Below are positions 1-9,074 of a stretch of DNA of 64,000 nucleotides, piece by piece; the first letter of the stretch is position 1; each line of letters opens with the position of its first letter. The position numbers were made by a program, and so were the translations under genes. This DNA comes from Clostridium novyi NT (GTDB lineage: Bacteria > Bacillota > Clostridia > Clostridiales > Clostridiaceae). The DNA is taken from contig NC_008593.1 of the NCBI RefSeq assembly GCF_000014125.1, forward strand, positions 1,550,001 to 1,614,000. The letters are read 5' to 3'. Below the pieces are notes generated by a model. The model was not told where the DNA came from. It did not search any database and saw nothing but the letters and a program-made list of their open reading frames with translations.

Positions 1-101
1 AGGAACTTATTGCTCAAGGAATTAAAGCTTCTATTTATGGATTAAGTATAGCCCTAGTACAAATATTATCAGCCCTTCCCCTTATATCAATACTCCTTTA
101 A
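1..101 (+). CDS. C-terminal end of a membrane protein (partial)
   Basis: A reading frame is open from the left edge (first full codon at base 3) to a TAA stop at 99-101 and gives about 32 residues. They are strongly hydrophobic and end in LSALPLISILL, which looks like the last transmembrane helix of a transporter. A terminator hairpin follows within 50 bases, as expected for the end of a gene. The family cannot be named from this tail; only its position and hydrophobicity support it. Confidence 0.45.
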   Translation, partial: ELIAQGIKASIYGLSIALVQILSALPLISILL

Positions 102-148
102 TTTTAATTATCCATATATTAACTTTTACATAAATTATTTAAAAATAA

Positions 149-180
149 AAGTACCTAATGTGAATTTTAGGTACTTTTTT
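149..180. terminator. Bidirectional intrinsic terminator
   Basis: A perfect 10-bp stem (AAGTACCTAA at 149-158, TTAGGTACTT at 167-176) is followed by a T run on the plus strand and preceded by an A run. It can therefore end transcription both of the gene on the left edge and of the leftward MATE gene. Confidence 0.85.
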
Positions 181-196
181 ATACTAAATATTAACT

Positions 197-1570
197 TTAC
201 ATATCCTTAACCATATTGTGAATCCATTTATTGGAATGAAATCTTCTTAATAGTATTACAACTTTTATAATTTCTTCAACAACAGTCATAAGCACTACTA
301 AATAAACTGGGAATTTTAATATAAATGCAGCAAAAGCAGCCAATGGTATTCCTATAAACCATAATGTAAAAGCTTGAAGTAGAGAACCGTAAGTTGCATC
401 TCCACCCCCTCTTAATATTCCAACTATTAATACATTGTTACAAACCTTAACTATTAATACTGCTGAATAAATATATAAAATATATAATGAAGATAATCTT
501 ACTGCTTGTGATATATTAAATATAGATATTATAGGTCTTGCCATAATTGCTAATATTACTGACAAAATTATAGATATTACAAAGGTTAACTTTGATATTC
601 TTCTAGCATAAAGTTTGCCATTATCTTCTCTATTTGCACCAATTTCATTTCCTATGACAACTACAGATGCATTAGCAAGTCCAAATGTAATTATCATAAA
701 TAAATTCATAACGGTTGTACAAATTTGTATGGATGCTGCAGCACCAGTTCCTATTCTTCCGTAAATGGCAGCATATGTTACATTACCAAGTCCCCAACAA
801 GCTTCATTTAGAACAATTGGAAGTGTAACTTTATAAATTGCATCTATAACTTTTTTAGATGGACTTATTAATTCCTTTATTTTAGCATTTAATACTTTAT
901 TATTAGCATACACAGAAATTAAAATAATCAAACATTCTGTAGTTCTAGCTATAACAGTGGCAAGTGCTGCTCCTTTTACTCCCATAGCAGTAACACCTAA
1001 TTTTCCAAAAATAAATATATAGTTTAATACTCCGTTAGTAATAAGTCCTATAAAACTAGCTACCATTGGTAGTACTGTATTTTCTATACTTCTTAATGCT
1101 GCGGCATAATTAAAAGTAATAGATGAGAAAAAATAGCTTATAGCAACTATAACCAAATATTCACTACCTATTTTTATAACTCTAGGATCTTTATTGAATA
1201 AAGACATTATTTTTTCAGGAATTATAATACCTACAGACATAAATATAATTGATATAATTCCTCCTACCATAAGTCCTATTCCTAATGCTCTTTTAATATT
1301 TTCCTTATCTCTTTTTCCCCAAAGCTGAGCTATAAATACTCCACACCCTGCTCCTATACCCATTGCAATAAGACTATATAAAAAGTAATACTGATTTGCT
1401 ATACCTACAGCTGCAAGTTCAACTTCTCCTACTTTACCAATCATAAGCGTATCTAACATATTTAAAGATGATGCTATAAGATTTTGTATAACAATAGGTA
1501 TAGTTATTAAAAAAAGTCTCTTGTAAAATGCTTTATCTTTTACAAATTCATCAAAAAAACCTATTTTCAC
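197..1570 (-). CDS. MATE-family multidrug/cation exporter
   Basis: Integral membrane protein of 457 residues with about twelve hydrophobic segments, the usual size of MATE (NorM/DinF-type) Na+ or H+ antiporters. The N-terminal part (IPIVIQNLIASSLNMLDTLMIGKVGEVELAAVGIA) is cut here to its key features: a Q-N-x3-SSLNMLDT stretch and the VGIANQ motif typical of the family. It starts at GTG with the ribosome site AAAGGGG eight bases upstream. A consensus sigma-A promoter and two leader hairpins lie upstream, suggesting transcription attenuation. The substrate cannot be predicted. A second, distant MATE gene lies at 55165-56496. Confidence 0.9.
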   Translation of the reverse strand: MKIGFFDEFVKDKAFYKRLFLITIPIVIQNLIASSLNMLDTLMIGKVGEVELAAVGIANQYYFLYSLIAMGIGAGCGVFIAQLWGKRDKENIKRALGIGLMVGGIISIIFMSVGIIIPEKIMSLFNKDPRVIKIGSEYLVIVAISYFFSSITFNYAAALRSIENTVLPMVASFIGLITNGVLNYIFIFGKLGVTAMGVKGAALATVIARTTECLIILISVYANNKVLNAKIKELISPSKKVIDAIYKVTLPIVLNEACWGLGNVTYAAIYGRIGTGAAASIQICTTVMNLFMIITFGLANASVVVIGNEIGANREDNGKLYARRISKLTFVISIILSVILAIMARPIISIFNISQAVRLSSLYILYIYSAVLIVKVCNNVLIVGILRGGGDATYGSLLQAFTLWFIGIPLAAFAAFILKFPVYLVVLMTVVEEIIKVVILLRRFHSNKWIHNMVKDM

Positions 1571-1590
1571 AATAAAACCCCTTTCCTTTT

Positions 1591-1670
1591 AAACAAAAAA
1601 ATAAAACCCACTTTGAGTTTTTTTGTCAAAGTGGATTTCAACACTTCCGTAATAACAATACATTATTACG
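1591..1670 (-). promoter_or_regulatory. Structured leader of the MATE gene with terminator-like hairpin
   Basis: In transcript order there is first an 8-bp hairpin (arms 1663-1670 and 1648-1655). It is followed by a perfect 9-bp hairpin (CCACTTTGA, arms 1626-1634 and 1608-1616) that runs into a T-rich stretch at 1591-1607. A short alternative pairing, AAGTG at 1642-1646 with CACTT at 1629-1633, would break the second hairpin. The arrangement looks like a transcription attenuator. I do not recognise a known riboswitch class. Confidence 0.55.
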
Positions 1671-1697
1671 AACACAATATACATTTTTATAAAAAAA

Positions 1698-1726
1698 ATT
1701 ATATTAAAAATACTGATTTTTGTCAA
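1698..1726 (-). promoter_or_regulatory. Sigma-A promoter of the MATE gene
   Basis: On the minus strand TTGACA (1721-1726) and TATAAT (1698-1703) are separated by exactly 17 bases, a full consensus promoter. Transcription would begin near 1690, about 120 bases before the GTG start, so the leader hairpins are transcribed. Confidence 0.85.
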
Positions 1727-1751
1727 TATTAAGATAGAATAACTAACTAAA

Positions 1752-4637
1752 TTATCTATCTATATAACCTTTTTTTAGCAATTCTTTAAATTCAAATTCT
1801 TCTACAGGTTTACTAAAATAGTATCCTTGTATTTCATCACAATTAGCCTCACATAATACATCAAGTTGCTCATTTAGTTCAACGCCTTCTGCAATTACAT
1901 TAAGTCCTATTTTGTGTGCTAAATCTATTATGCCTTCCACTATAAATTTATCATTTTTATTTATGTGTATTGTATCTATAAATGATTTATCTAACTTTAT
2001 TTTATTAATTGGAAGCATCTTTAAATAACTTAAAGATGAATATCCTGTTCCGAAATCATCTAAAGCAATTTTTACCCCTATATCTCTTATACTATTAAGT
2101 ATATCCAAATTTGTTTCCTTAGATTCCATCATTACACTTTCAGTAATTTCTAATTCTAAACATTCCGGTGGTAATTTTGTTTTCTCTAAAATTTCTTTTA
2201 ATTTTTCTATAAAATCATCTTGTTGTAACTGTATTACTGAAACATTTACAGATATAGTTATATCTTTTAAGTTTTCAATTTGCCATTGTTTTCTCTTTAA
2301 ACAAGATTCTCTAAGCACCCATTCTCCAATAGAATTTATAAGTCCTGATTTTTCTGCTATAACAATAAATTCTGAAGGAGATACAAACCCAAATTTTTCA
2401 CTATTCCACCTTAATAAAACCTCAACACCTTTAATTTCTCCTGTGTTTGCATTTACTTGCGGCTGAAAAACAAGTTTTAATTCTTTTCTTTCAATAGCAT
2501 GTCTAAGTCCTTCTTCAAGTTGAGATCTTCTTATTAAATTACTTGACATTTCTTTGTTATATATTAAATACTTACTTTTTCCTAAGTTTTTAGCACTATA
2601 CATAGCTGTATCAGCATATTTTAATAATACACTTTGGTCACAACTATCCTTTGGAAAGAAACTTATACCTAAACTCACAGTAGTATAAATATGCTCATTT
2701 TTTACAATAAATGATTTACTGAATAATTTTAAAATATTGTCTGCAAGCAACTCTATGTCTTTCTCATTATAGCTTCCACATTGTACTATTATGAATTCAT
2801 CTCCACCAAGTCTATAGAATCTTTCATCTTCAGTTAATATATTACTTATTCTTTTGTTTACCTTTTTTAATAGTTCATTTCCATAATCATGGCCTAAAGT
2901 ATCATTTACATTTTTGAAATTATCGATATCTAAAAACATTATGGCACCTATTTTGTTATCTTTTTTAACATTTTGTATTATGCCATATATATCTCTTGAA
3001 TAGGCTACTCTATTTGGAAGCCCGGTTAAACTATCATTGTATGCTAAATACTCTATTTTTTTTATTGCTTCTTTTCTATCTGTTATATCAGTTATAGAAC
3101 CTGCTATCTTTAGTACATTTCCTTCACCATCTCTAAGAGCTTTGCCCTTTATATTAAACCAATTTTCATAATTAAATTCATCTAATATTCTGCACTCAAC
3201 ATCAATATAATTTTCATTTTTATATAATATTTCTTTAAATTTTTCTATAATCTTCTTATAATCCTCTTCTTTTATAATTTTACTAAAATATCTTTTATTT
3301 TCATTAATATCAGTATACTTTGAAGATCCTTTGATTATATTCAACTTATTAGACATAAAAAGCTTATCTTCTTTTATATCCCATTCCCAAATAGCATCAT
3401 TAGATCCATCTACTACAAGCTTATATTTTTGTCTACCTTTTTCTAATGTTTCTTTGCTCTTCTCAAGTGCTATATAATTCTCTTTTAACTTTTTTTCACT
3501 TTCTATTCGCTTTCTAATATTTATAGATAATATTATTATAAATGTAGTTAATATAAATATTAAACTGCTAACAGCAACTATATATCTTTTATATTCATAT
3601 ATAAAAGAATATGGTCTATTTACTATAGTAGAATTTTTAGGTAAATTATTTAACTTTATATTATGCTTTACTAATTCATTGTAATTAAAAACATAGTTAC
3701 TAGGGCAATTACGCATAATAGGAACATTTTTTACATTAATTCCTCTTAAAATTTTTGATGCCATATTACCTGCTACTAGCCCTTGATCGTATCCAGATAT
3801 CACTTTTCCGCCTACAACATTTTTTCCAAATAAAAAATCCCAACAAACATATATAGGATATTTGCACTTTTCTAGTATTTTACCACTTTTAGAAAATGGA
3901 ATAACATCATAATTATCATCTCTAAATTGTCCAATATACAATATTACCGTATCTGAAGAAAGTCCTTTAAGCTTATTATAAAATTCTTTTTGTGTAATAT
4001 CTTTACAAAAGTACACATTTACTCTTTCTTTATATTTACTTATAACCTTTTTAGCACTTTCCTCATTACTTTTTCCCGTAGTAGAACTGTCTGTAACTAC
4101 CACAATATTTTTAGTATTAGGTTGCATAGTAAAAATACTGCTTATAGTAGAATCTACATCTATCTTTTCTACTACCCCTGTACAATTTTTTTTATTCTTA
4201 ATTAAATCATCACTAAATTCATTTATTCCACAAAACACCAAGGGACAACTATTTAAAAATTTAATTTTAGAGCTTAATATAAAATTCAGTGCATCATTAT
4301 CACAACATATAATTAAGTCTATTTTCTTATTTTCATATTTTTTTATATATAGCTTAGTGAGCATGTCTATATATTCTGCATTATTTATATTTTTAGTATC
4401 CATATATTCATGAAATAAATGGATATCATATTGATTATTTAAAACATCATATATGCCTCTTTCCATATGTCTTGTCCATTTAAATCCCTCATCATAAGAA
4501 TTCAATATTAAAACATTCTTATAGTCTAGAGAATAAACAATATATGTCTTACACATAAAAACACAAAATACAATAATAAAATAAATAAATATTTTTAAAA
4601 TCTTATTATTGGTTCTTTTTAAAAATTCTTCTTCCAT
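1752..4637 (-). CDS. Membrane c-di-GMP enzyme: binding-protein-like sensor, PAS, GGDEF, EAL
   Basis: Protein of 961 residues predicted to make and/or break cyclic di-GMP. Order of parts: a membrane anchor (about 13-36); an extracytoplasmic domain to about residue 340 that resembles ABC-type substrate-binding proteins (PF04392-like); a second membrane helix (about 350-372); a PAS domain; GGDEF (RLGGDEF intact); and EAL. The EAL domain keeps the catalytic set (EVLLRW, ITESVM, DDFGTGYSS, KLDKSFI, EGVE), with Val replacing Ala in the EAL triad. Both activities are therefore possible. It sits 13 bases after a second GGDEF-EAL gene with its own Shine-Dalgarno AGGTGAG, so the two are probably co-transcribed. 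The sensed ligand is unknown. Confidence 0.9.
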   Translation of the reverse strand: MEEEFLKRTNNKILKIFIYFIIVFCVFMCKTYIVYSLDYKNVLILNSYDEGFKWTRHMERGIYDVLNNQYDIHLFHEYMDTKNINNAEYIDMLTKLYIKKYENKKIDLIICCDNDALNFILSSKIKFLNSCPLVFCGINEFSDDLIKNKKNCTGVVEKIDVDSTISSIFTMQPNTKNIVVVTDSSTTGKSNEESAKKVISKYKERVNVYFCKDITQKEFYNKLKGLSSDTVILYIGQFRDDNYDVIPFSKSGKILEKCKYPIYVCWDFLFGKNVVGGKVISGYDQGLVAGNMASKILRGINVKNVPIMRNCPSNYVFNYNELVKHNIKLNNLPKNSTIVNRPYSFIYEYKRYIVAVSSLIFILTTFIIILSINIRKRIESEKKLKENYIALEKSKETLEKGRQKYKLVVDGSNDAIWEWDIKEDKLFMSNKLNIIKGSSKYTDINENKRYFSKIIKEEDYKKIIEKFKEILYKNENYIDVECRILDEFNYENWFNIKGKALRDGEGNVLKIAGSITDITDRKEAIKKIEYLAYNDSLTGLPNRVAYSRDIYGIIQNVKKDNKIGAIMFLDIDNFKNVNDTLGHDYGNELLKKVNKRISNILTEDERFYRLGGDEFIIVQCGSYNEKDIELLADNILKLFSKSFIVKNEHIYTTVSLGISFFPKDSCDQSVLLKYADTAMYSAKNLGKSKYLIYNKEMSSNLIRRSQLEEGLRHAIERKELKLVFQPQVNANTGEIKGVEVLLRWNSEKFGFVSPSEFIVIAEKSGLINSIGEWVLRESCLKRKQWQIENLKDITISVNVSVIQLQQDDFIEKLKEILEKTKLPPECLELEITESVMMESKETNLDILNSIRDIGVKIALDDFGTGYSSLSYLKMLPINKIKLDKSFIDTIHINKNDKFIVEGIIDLAHKIGLNVIAEGVELNEQLDVLCEANCDEIQGYYFSKPVEEFEFKELLKKGYIDR

Positions 4638-4650
4638 AAATTACTCACCT

Positions 4651-7113
4651 TTACTTATATTTAACAGAATTTTGTATAGTTTTATATACTTCTCGTTCTG
4701 GCATTGGTTTATAGTAAAAGAATCCTTGAACTTCATCACATCTTTTCATTTTCAAATAGCTTAGTTGTTCTTTTTTCTCCACTCCTTCTGCAATTACAGT
4801 TACTCCCACATTATGAGAAAGATCTATAATTGAACTTACAATAGCGGCATCCTTTTCTTGTTCTGTTACTCCACGTATAAACTGCATATCTATTTTTATC
4901 TTATCTATGTCGATTTTCTTAATATTCATTAATGATGAATATTCAGTACCAAAATCATCTATAGATATTTTTATACCCATATCTCTCAAATTATTTAGTG
5001 TTGTAAATACATCTTTATTTCCTTTTAATGCTATTCTTTCAGTTATTTCAAATTCTAAATATTCAGGACACATTTGTACTTCTTCTAAAATTTCATCTAC
5101 TTTTTCTACAAAATCTTTTTCATAAAGTTGATTAACAGATAGATTTACAGCTACAGTAAATCTATCCTTACCCATACTATTCAGCTTTTTTATAGTTGTG
5201 CAAGCGCTTTTTATGACATTGTATCCTATTGGAACTATTAATCCTGTATCTTCTGCCACAGGTATAAATTTACCTGGAGAAATTTTTTGTCCATTACATG
5301 TCCACCTTAATAATGCTTCAAATCCAACTATTTTATTTGTTCTTATGTTAACTTGTGGTTGGTAATACACTTCAAACTCATCTTTTTCAAGTGCTTTGTA
5401 TAAATTATTTCGCATTGCTATTCTTTCTGTTAATTTAAGATTAGCTTGTGATGAGAAAAACTTCAAATTGTTTTTTCCGCTATTTTTAGCTTCATACATG
5501 GCTGTATCAGCATTTCTTATCATTATTTCTACATTTTCGCCATCGTTTGGGTAAAATGCTGTTCCTATACTTACAGTTATAAATTGTTCTTCATTGTCAA
5601 TAATAAATGGTTCTTTTAGTACATTGTTCATTTTTAAAAATATGTTATCTATATGCTTTGTATCTTCATCTTCTATGCCATCTATTAATAATAAAAATTC
5701 ATCTCCTCCAACTCTTGCAAGAAGATTGTTTTTATCAATGATTGTTTTCATCCTATCTGCAAATTTCTTTAATAATTCATCTCCTTTTGGATGTCCTAAT
5801 GTATCATTTACTAATTTAAAATTATCAATATCTAAAAACATTATAGCAAAATGTCCTTTGTCTTTATCATGCTTTTCTATTATATTCTTTATATGTTTTT
5901 CAAAATACAATTTATTAGGAAGTCCAGTTAAAATGTCATTATAAACCATATAGGTTATTTTTTCTTCTGCCAATTTTCTATCTAAAATCTCTTTTTGAAG
6001 TGTTTTGTTAGATTCCTCTAACTTTAGAGTTCTCTCTTTAACCTTATTTTCCAGTCTAATGTTGTAATCTTTAAGAATTCTTTCTGCTTTCTTTCTTTCA
6101 GATATATCATATAATATTACTACTATTCCTAAAATATCCTTAAAATCATCATGTACAACTCTAGCTGATAAAACACACTCTACTATTTCATTATCTTTCT
6201 TAACTAAATTTACTTCGAAAGCATTTATAGAATTTACTTCCAAAAGATTGTTTAAATTTAAATCTTTTTCTTTTATTAGCTGACAAAAATTCATTTCTTG
6301 CAAATTCTCGTATTTAGTTATTATTTTCGCTGACTTATTGAAACTTTTTATGGAAAAATCTTCTTCTAAAAAAAATATAGGTTCGTTAACGGCTTTAAAT
6401 ATGTAATCAGATACATACTCCGGTGTTATTGATAACATTTTATATTTTATAATTGAATACCATATTCCTATAATAGGTATATATATAAAGAAAACACCCC
6501 ATGCAAAGGTATCAATATGTAATACTGGAAATAGTATATTAGTTATACCTCCTAGTAAAGCTCCTATAAAAATAGTGCTATTTATAATAACTGCTTGCTT
6601 TTTTTCCCTATTTTTTTTAGAGTTTTTTCCCCATCTATATATTATAAATATTCCGCCTAAAATACAGAACATAAAATAAATCACAAGAAAAGGGAACATC
6701 CAATCTATTGGACATATATCAACCCATCCTATTTCTGTATTTACAAGTACTGCTCTAGGTTCATGTAATGAATTTCTTACAAAAAATATTACAGGAAATA
6801 AGTAAATTAAAACTTTATGTTTATATGATAATTTGTAATTTCCTCCATTACTAGTTACAATTGCAAATTCAAGCCAAATTCCATGCAAAAAACACCATCC
6901 TATAGATGCTATAATTCTGAAAATGTTTACAACGAGTATGTCATGACCAACTAACATACCAGCATATCCCAGAGCCCAAAAACTTGTAACCGTACATAAA
7001 GAGAAAAACACTTTATTAGAAGTAGATTTTCCGTCTTTTTTAAGTATGTATATTCCTGTAAGAAAATATATTAAAAAACTAATAAGCAAAATTAAAAAAA
7101 ATACGTACTTCAT
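4651..7113 (-). CDS. Membrane c-di-GMP enzyme: 7TM sensor, PAS, GGDEF, EAL
   Basis: Protein of 820 residues. The first ~230 residues hold about seven transmembrane helices, like the 7TM sensor module found at the N-terminus of some histidine kinases. A PAS domain follows (to about 350), then a charged coiled coil, a GGDEF domain (ARVGGDEF intact) and an EAL domain (GFEALLRW, ITERIA, KIDMQFI, EGVE). In the EAL active-site loop the usual DDFGTGYSS reads DDFGTEYSS; the metal-binding Asp pair is kept but the Gly next to it is Glu, which may alter phosphodiesterase activity. It begins behind AGAGGGAG at a good distance and is the first gene of a two-gene unit with the GGDEF-EAL gene at 1752-4637. 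Confidence 0.9.
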   Translation of the reverse strand: MKYVFFLILLISFLIYFLTGIYILKKDGKSTSNKVFFSLCTVTSFWALGYAGMLVGHDILVVNIFRIIASIGWCFLHGIWLEFAIVTSNGGNYKLSYKHKVLIYLFPVIFFVRNSLHEPRAVLVNTEIGWVDICPIDWMFPFLVIYFMFCILGGIFIIYRWGKNSKKNREKKQAVIINSTIFIGALLGGITNILFPVLHIDTFAWGVFFIYIPIIGIWYSIIKYKMLSITPEYVSDYIFKAVNEPIFFLEEDFSIKSFNKSAKIITKYENLQEMNFCQLIKEKDLNLNNLLEVNSINAFEVNLVKKDNEIVECVLSARVVHDDFKDILGIVVILYDISERKKAERILKDYNIRLENKVKERTLKLEESNKTLQKEILDRKLAEEKITYMVYNDILTGLPNKLYFEKHIKNIIEKHDKDKGHFAIMFLDIDNFKLVNDTLGHPKGDELLKKFADRMKTIIDKNNLLARVGGDEFLLLIDGIEDEDTKHIDNIFLKMNNVLKEPFIIDNEEQFITVSIGTAFYPNDGENVEIMIRNADTAMYEAKNSGKNNLKFFSSQANLKLTERIAMRNNLYKALEKDEFEVYYQPQVNIRTNKIVGFEALLRWTCNGQKISPGKFIPVAEDTGLIVPIGYNVIKSACTTIKKLNSMGKDRFTVAVNLSVNQLYEKDFVEKVDEILEEVQMCPEYLEFEITERIALKGNKDVFTTLNNLRDMGIKISIDDFGTEYSSLMNIKKIDIDKIKIDMQFIRGVTEQEKDAAIVSSIIDLSHNVGVTVIAEGVEKKEQLSYLKMKRCDEVQGFFYYKPMPEREVYKTIQNSVKYK

Positions 7114-7270
7114 TGAGCTCCCTCTTTTCTACCGAATAATTATTTTACAACCTCATATTATATAATTTAACACATTTTGCAATAAACTTCCATATATAAA
7201 ATTTTACAGTAACTTAAACTATGTTTTTCACTGACACCAATTTTATTAATTTCACATTTTAAAAAAATTA

Positions 7271-7299
7271 TTGAAATAAATAGATTTTTATGGTAATAT
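7271..7299 (+). promoter_or_regulatory. Promoter of the leader-peptide/NSS transporter unit
   Basis: TTGAAA (7271-7276), a 17-base spacer and TAATAT (7294-7299), with TG one base before the -10 box (extended -10). The start would be near 7306, so the whole structured leader up to 7599 is transcribed. Confidence 0.75.
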
Positions 7300-7338
7300 A
7301 GAAAACAAGTTAAATTCTATCAATGGAGTGGTTTTATT

Positions 7339-7398
7339 ATGAATAATAAATGTATTTCTAAACAATTCCATATATTTTTCTTTAGCTTCTTTAGATAG
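7339..7398 (+). CDS. Phenylalanine-rich leader peptide
   Basis: A 19-codon reading frame with ATG at 7339 and TAG at 7396-7398, preceded by GGAGTGG (7325-7331) at normal spacing. Six of its 19 residues are Phe, clustered near the end (F10, F13-F15, F17, F18; tail HIFFFSFFR). This closely recalls the Phe-rich pheL leader of enteric bacteria. It is followed immediately by alternately pairing RNA segments and two terminators. A role as the sensing peptide of ribosome-mediated attenuation is inferred from position and composition. Confidence 0.75.
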   Translation: MNNKCISKQFHIFFFSFFR

Positions 7399-7494
7399 GG
7401 TTTGCGTTTATTGAATTTTCGTTCATAGATGCAAACCTCCTAATTAAGGATTTGCATCTATGAGGCTAAAGTTTATTATTATGCTAAAAAATGT

Positions 7495-7523
7495 AGCCAC
7501 ATAGATAAAAATATGTGGCTTTT
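7495..7523 (+). terminator. Leader terminator 1
   Basis: AGCCACATA (7495-7503) pairs with TATGTGGCT (7512-7520), followed by a short T run. It is segment pair 4:5 of the attenuator. Confidence 0.7.
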
Positions 7524-7539
7524 AATAATTGAGAAATTA

Positions 7540-7583
7540 TGAGGTCACATAGTATTAAAACTTTGTGACCTCATTTATTTTTT
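7540..7583 (+). terminator. Leader terminator 2
   Basis: TGAGGTCACA (7540-7549) pairs perfectly with TGTGACCTCA (7564-7573) and is followed by TTTATTTTTT. It ends just before the Shine-Dalgarno of the transporter gene and is segment pair 6:7 of the attenuator. Confidence 0.8.
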
Positions 7584-7599
7584 AAGGGGGGGTTCTATT

Positions 7600-8919
7600 A
7601 TGAACAATGAAAAAACCAGAGATTCATTCTCAAACAAACTAGGATTTATACTTTCCTGCGTGGGAGCTGCCATAGGCTTAGGCAACATATGGATGTTTCC
7701 ATACAGATTAGGTCAAAATGGCGGAGGCGCATTTTTAATTCCTTACATTTTATTTGTTTTTTTACTAGGAGTAACTGGGGTAATTTCAGAATTTGCTTTT
7801 GGAAGATACGTTGGAAGTGGTCCGTTAAAGGGAATTAAAAATATATTTAAAGAAAAAAATTTAAAAGGCGGAAATATACTTGGATCTATTCCTGTTATAA
7901 GTTTATGGTGTACTTTTGTTTTTTATAGTGTTGTTGTAGGTTGGATACTAAAATATTTTTCAATAAACTTTACTAGTAACTTAAAAAATATAGATATTCC
8001 TAATTACTTCAATAGTTTTGTAACTAGTTCTCAATCACTAATTTGGTTATCACTTGCTATGATTTTAACACTTATTGTTATATGTATGGGCGTATCTAAA
8101 GGTATAGAAAAATTAAATAAAATAATGATGCCTTTATTATTTGTTTTATTTATAATTTTAACTGTTAGAAGTGTTACACTTCCTGGAGCTGTAGAAGGTA
8201 TTAAATATTTATTTATTCCTAGATGGGAATGTTTATTAAGTATTAAAACTTGGATAATGGCTCTTGGTCAAGCTTTCTTTACTGTATCTTTAACTGGTTG
8301 TGCCTTAGTAGTATTTGCTAGTTATACTGGTAAAGAAGTAAATTTAACATCTGTTGCAATAGAAACTGCTATATTTGATACTATTGCTGCATTACTTGCT
8401 GCACTTATGATAATACCTGCTGCTTTTGCTTTTAAATTAGATGTTACATCTGGACCTGCACTTATGTTTATTACAGTTCCAACTATATTTAAATCTTTAC
8501 CTCATGGACAAATTTTTAATGGAATTTTCTTTTTAAGTATGATTTTTGCTTCAATTTCATCTGCACTTATTATGTTAGAAGGACCTGTTGAAGCTGTACT
8601 ATCTCAAACAAATTTTAAAAGAAAAAAGGTAGCTATAGTTATTACAATAATAAGCTTTTTAGTTGCTGTTCCTCTTTGCTTAAATATGAATGCATTTACT
8701 ATGTTTTCTGATATAATAACTATAATATTCTCTCCAACTGGAACTTTAATTGTTTCTATTGTTTTATATTATGTACTTGGAAAACAAATAGCATTAAAAG
8801 AAATAAACATTGGTAGAAATAAACAAATAACTGATAAATTTATTTTCCTTGGAAAATATGTTTTTGTTATTGTTACTTTAATTGTTATTGTTTTAGGAAT
8901 AATTTATGGTGGTATTTAA
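7600..8919 (+). CDS. NSS (SLC6)-family sodium:amino-acid symporter
   Basis: Membrane protein of 439 residues with about eleven helices, the size of bacterial neurotransmitter:sodium symporters such as MhsT and TnaT. The family signature is clear near the N-terminus (GCVGAAIGLGNIWMFPYR-like region with unwound helix 1, then NGGGAFLIPY). It has a strong ribosome site (AAGGGGGGG). These proteins couple Na+ entry to uptake of hydrophobic or aromatic amino acids. The Phe-rich leader peptide and attenuator just upstream suggest that phenylalanine is the regulated, and perhaps transported, substrate; that specificity is inference. The gene is a single-gene unit closed by a strong terminator. Confidence 0.92.
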   Translation: MNNEKTRDSFSNKLGFILSCVGAAIGLGNIWMFPYRLGQNGGGAFLIPYILFVFLLGVTGVISEFAFGRYVGSGPLKGIKNIFKEKNLKGGNILGSIPVISLWCTFVFYSVVVGWILKYFSINFTSNLKNIDIPNYFNSFVTSSQSLIWLSLAMILTLIVICMGVSKGIEKLNKIMMPLLFVLFIILTVRSVTLPGAVEGIKYLFIPRWECLLSIKTWIMALGQAFFTVSLTGCALVVFASYTGKEVNLTSVAIETAIFDTIAALLAALMIIPAAFAFKLDVTSGPALMFITVPTIFKSLPHGQIFNGIFFLSMIFASISSALIMLEGPVEAVLSQTNFKRKKVAIVITIISFLVAVPLCLNMNAFTMFSDIITIIFSPTGTLIVSIVLYYVLGKQIALKEINIGRNKQITDKFIFLGKYVFVIVTLIVIVLGIIYGGI

Positions 8920-8945
8920 ATTAAATTTTATATTTAAATAATAAA

Positions 8946-8994
8946 GATGCTATGCCCCAATAATTTTCATATTATTGGGGGCATAGCATCTTTT
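8946..8994. terminator. Strong terminator after the NSS gene
   Basis: A long stem (5' arm 8946-8964, 3' arm 8971-8990, GATGCTATGCCCC / GGGGCATAGCATC) is followed by TTTT. An A/T-rich flank on the other side could also serve the convergent chemoreceptor gene. Confidence 0.9.
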
Positions 8995-9074
8995 AAAAAC
9001 CTTATAATTTTAATTATTGCGTTATAATTCCATGTTATATGTACTATAAACAAAGAATTATAGTACATAATTTC

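Larger units (their letters stand above)
7399..7583 (+). promoter_or_regulatory. Seven-segment attenuator with two terminators before the NSS gene
   Basis: Segments: 1 = 7399-7405, 2 = 7424-7437, 3 = 7451-7468, 4 = 7494-7505, 5 = 7512-7520, 6 = 7540-7551, 7 = 7564-7573. One chain of pairs is 1:2 (7 bp), 3:4 (11 of 12) and 5:6 (8 bp, one G-U). The other is 2:3 (12 bp perfect), 4:5 (terminator 1, 9 bp) and 6:7 (terminator 2, 10 bp). The two chains exclude each other. A ribosome waiting on the early Phe codons leaves segment 1 free, so 1:2, 3:4 and 5:6 form and both terminators are prevented. A ribosome reaching the stop codon covers segment 1, so 2:3, 4:5 and 6:7 form and transcription stops. 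The pairings are read from the sequence; the mechanism is inference. Confidence 0.7.

Noticed and set aside
7271..7599. T-box riboswitch before the NSS transporter
   Set aside because: No T-box antiterminator sequence or specifier hairpin is present; a Phe-rich peptide with alternating stems explains the leader better.
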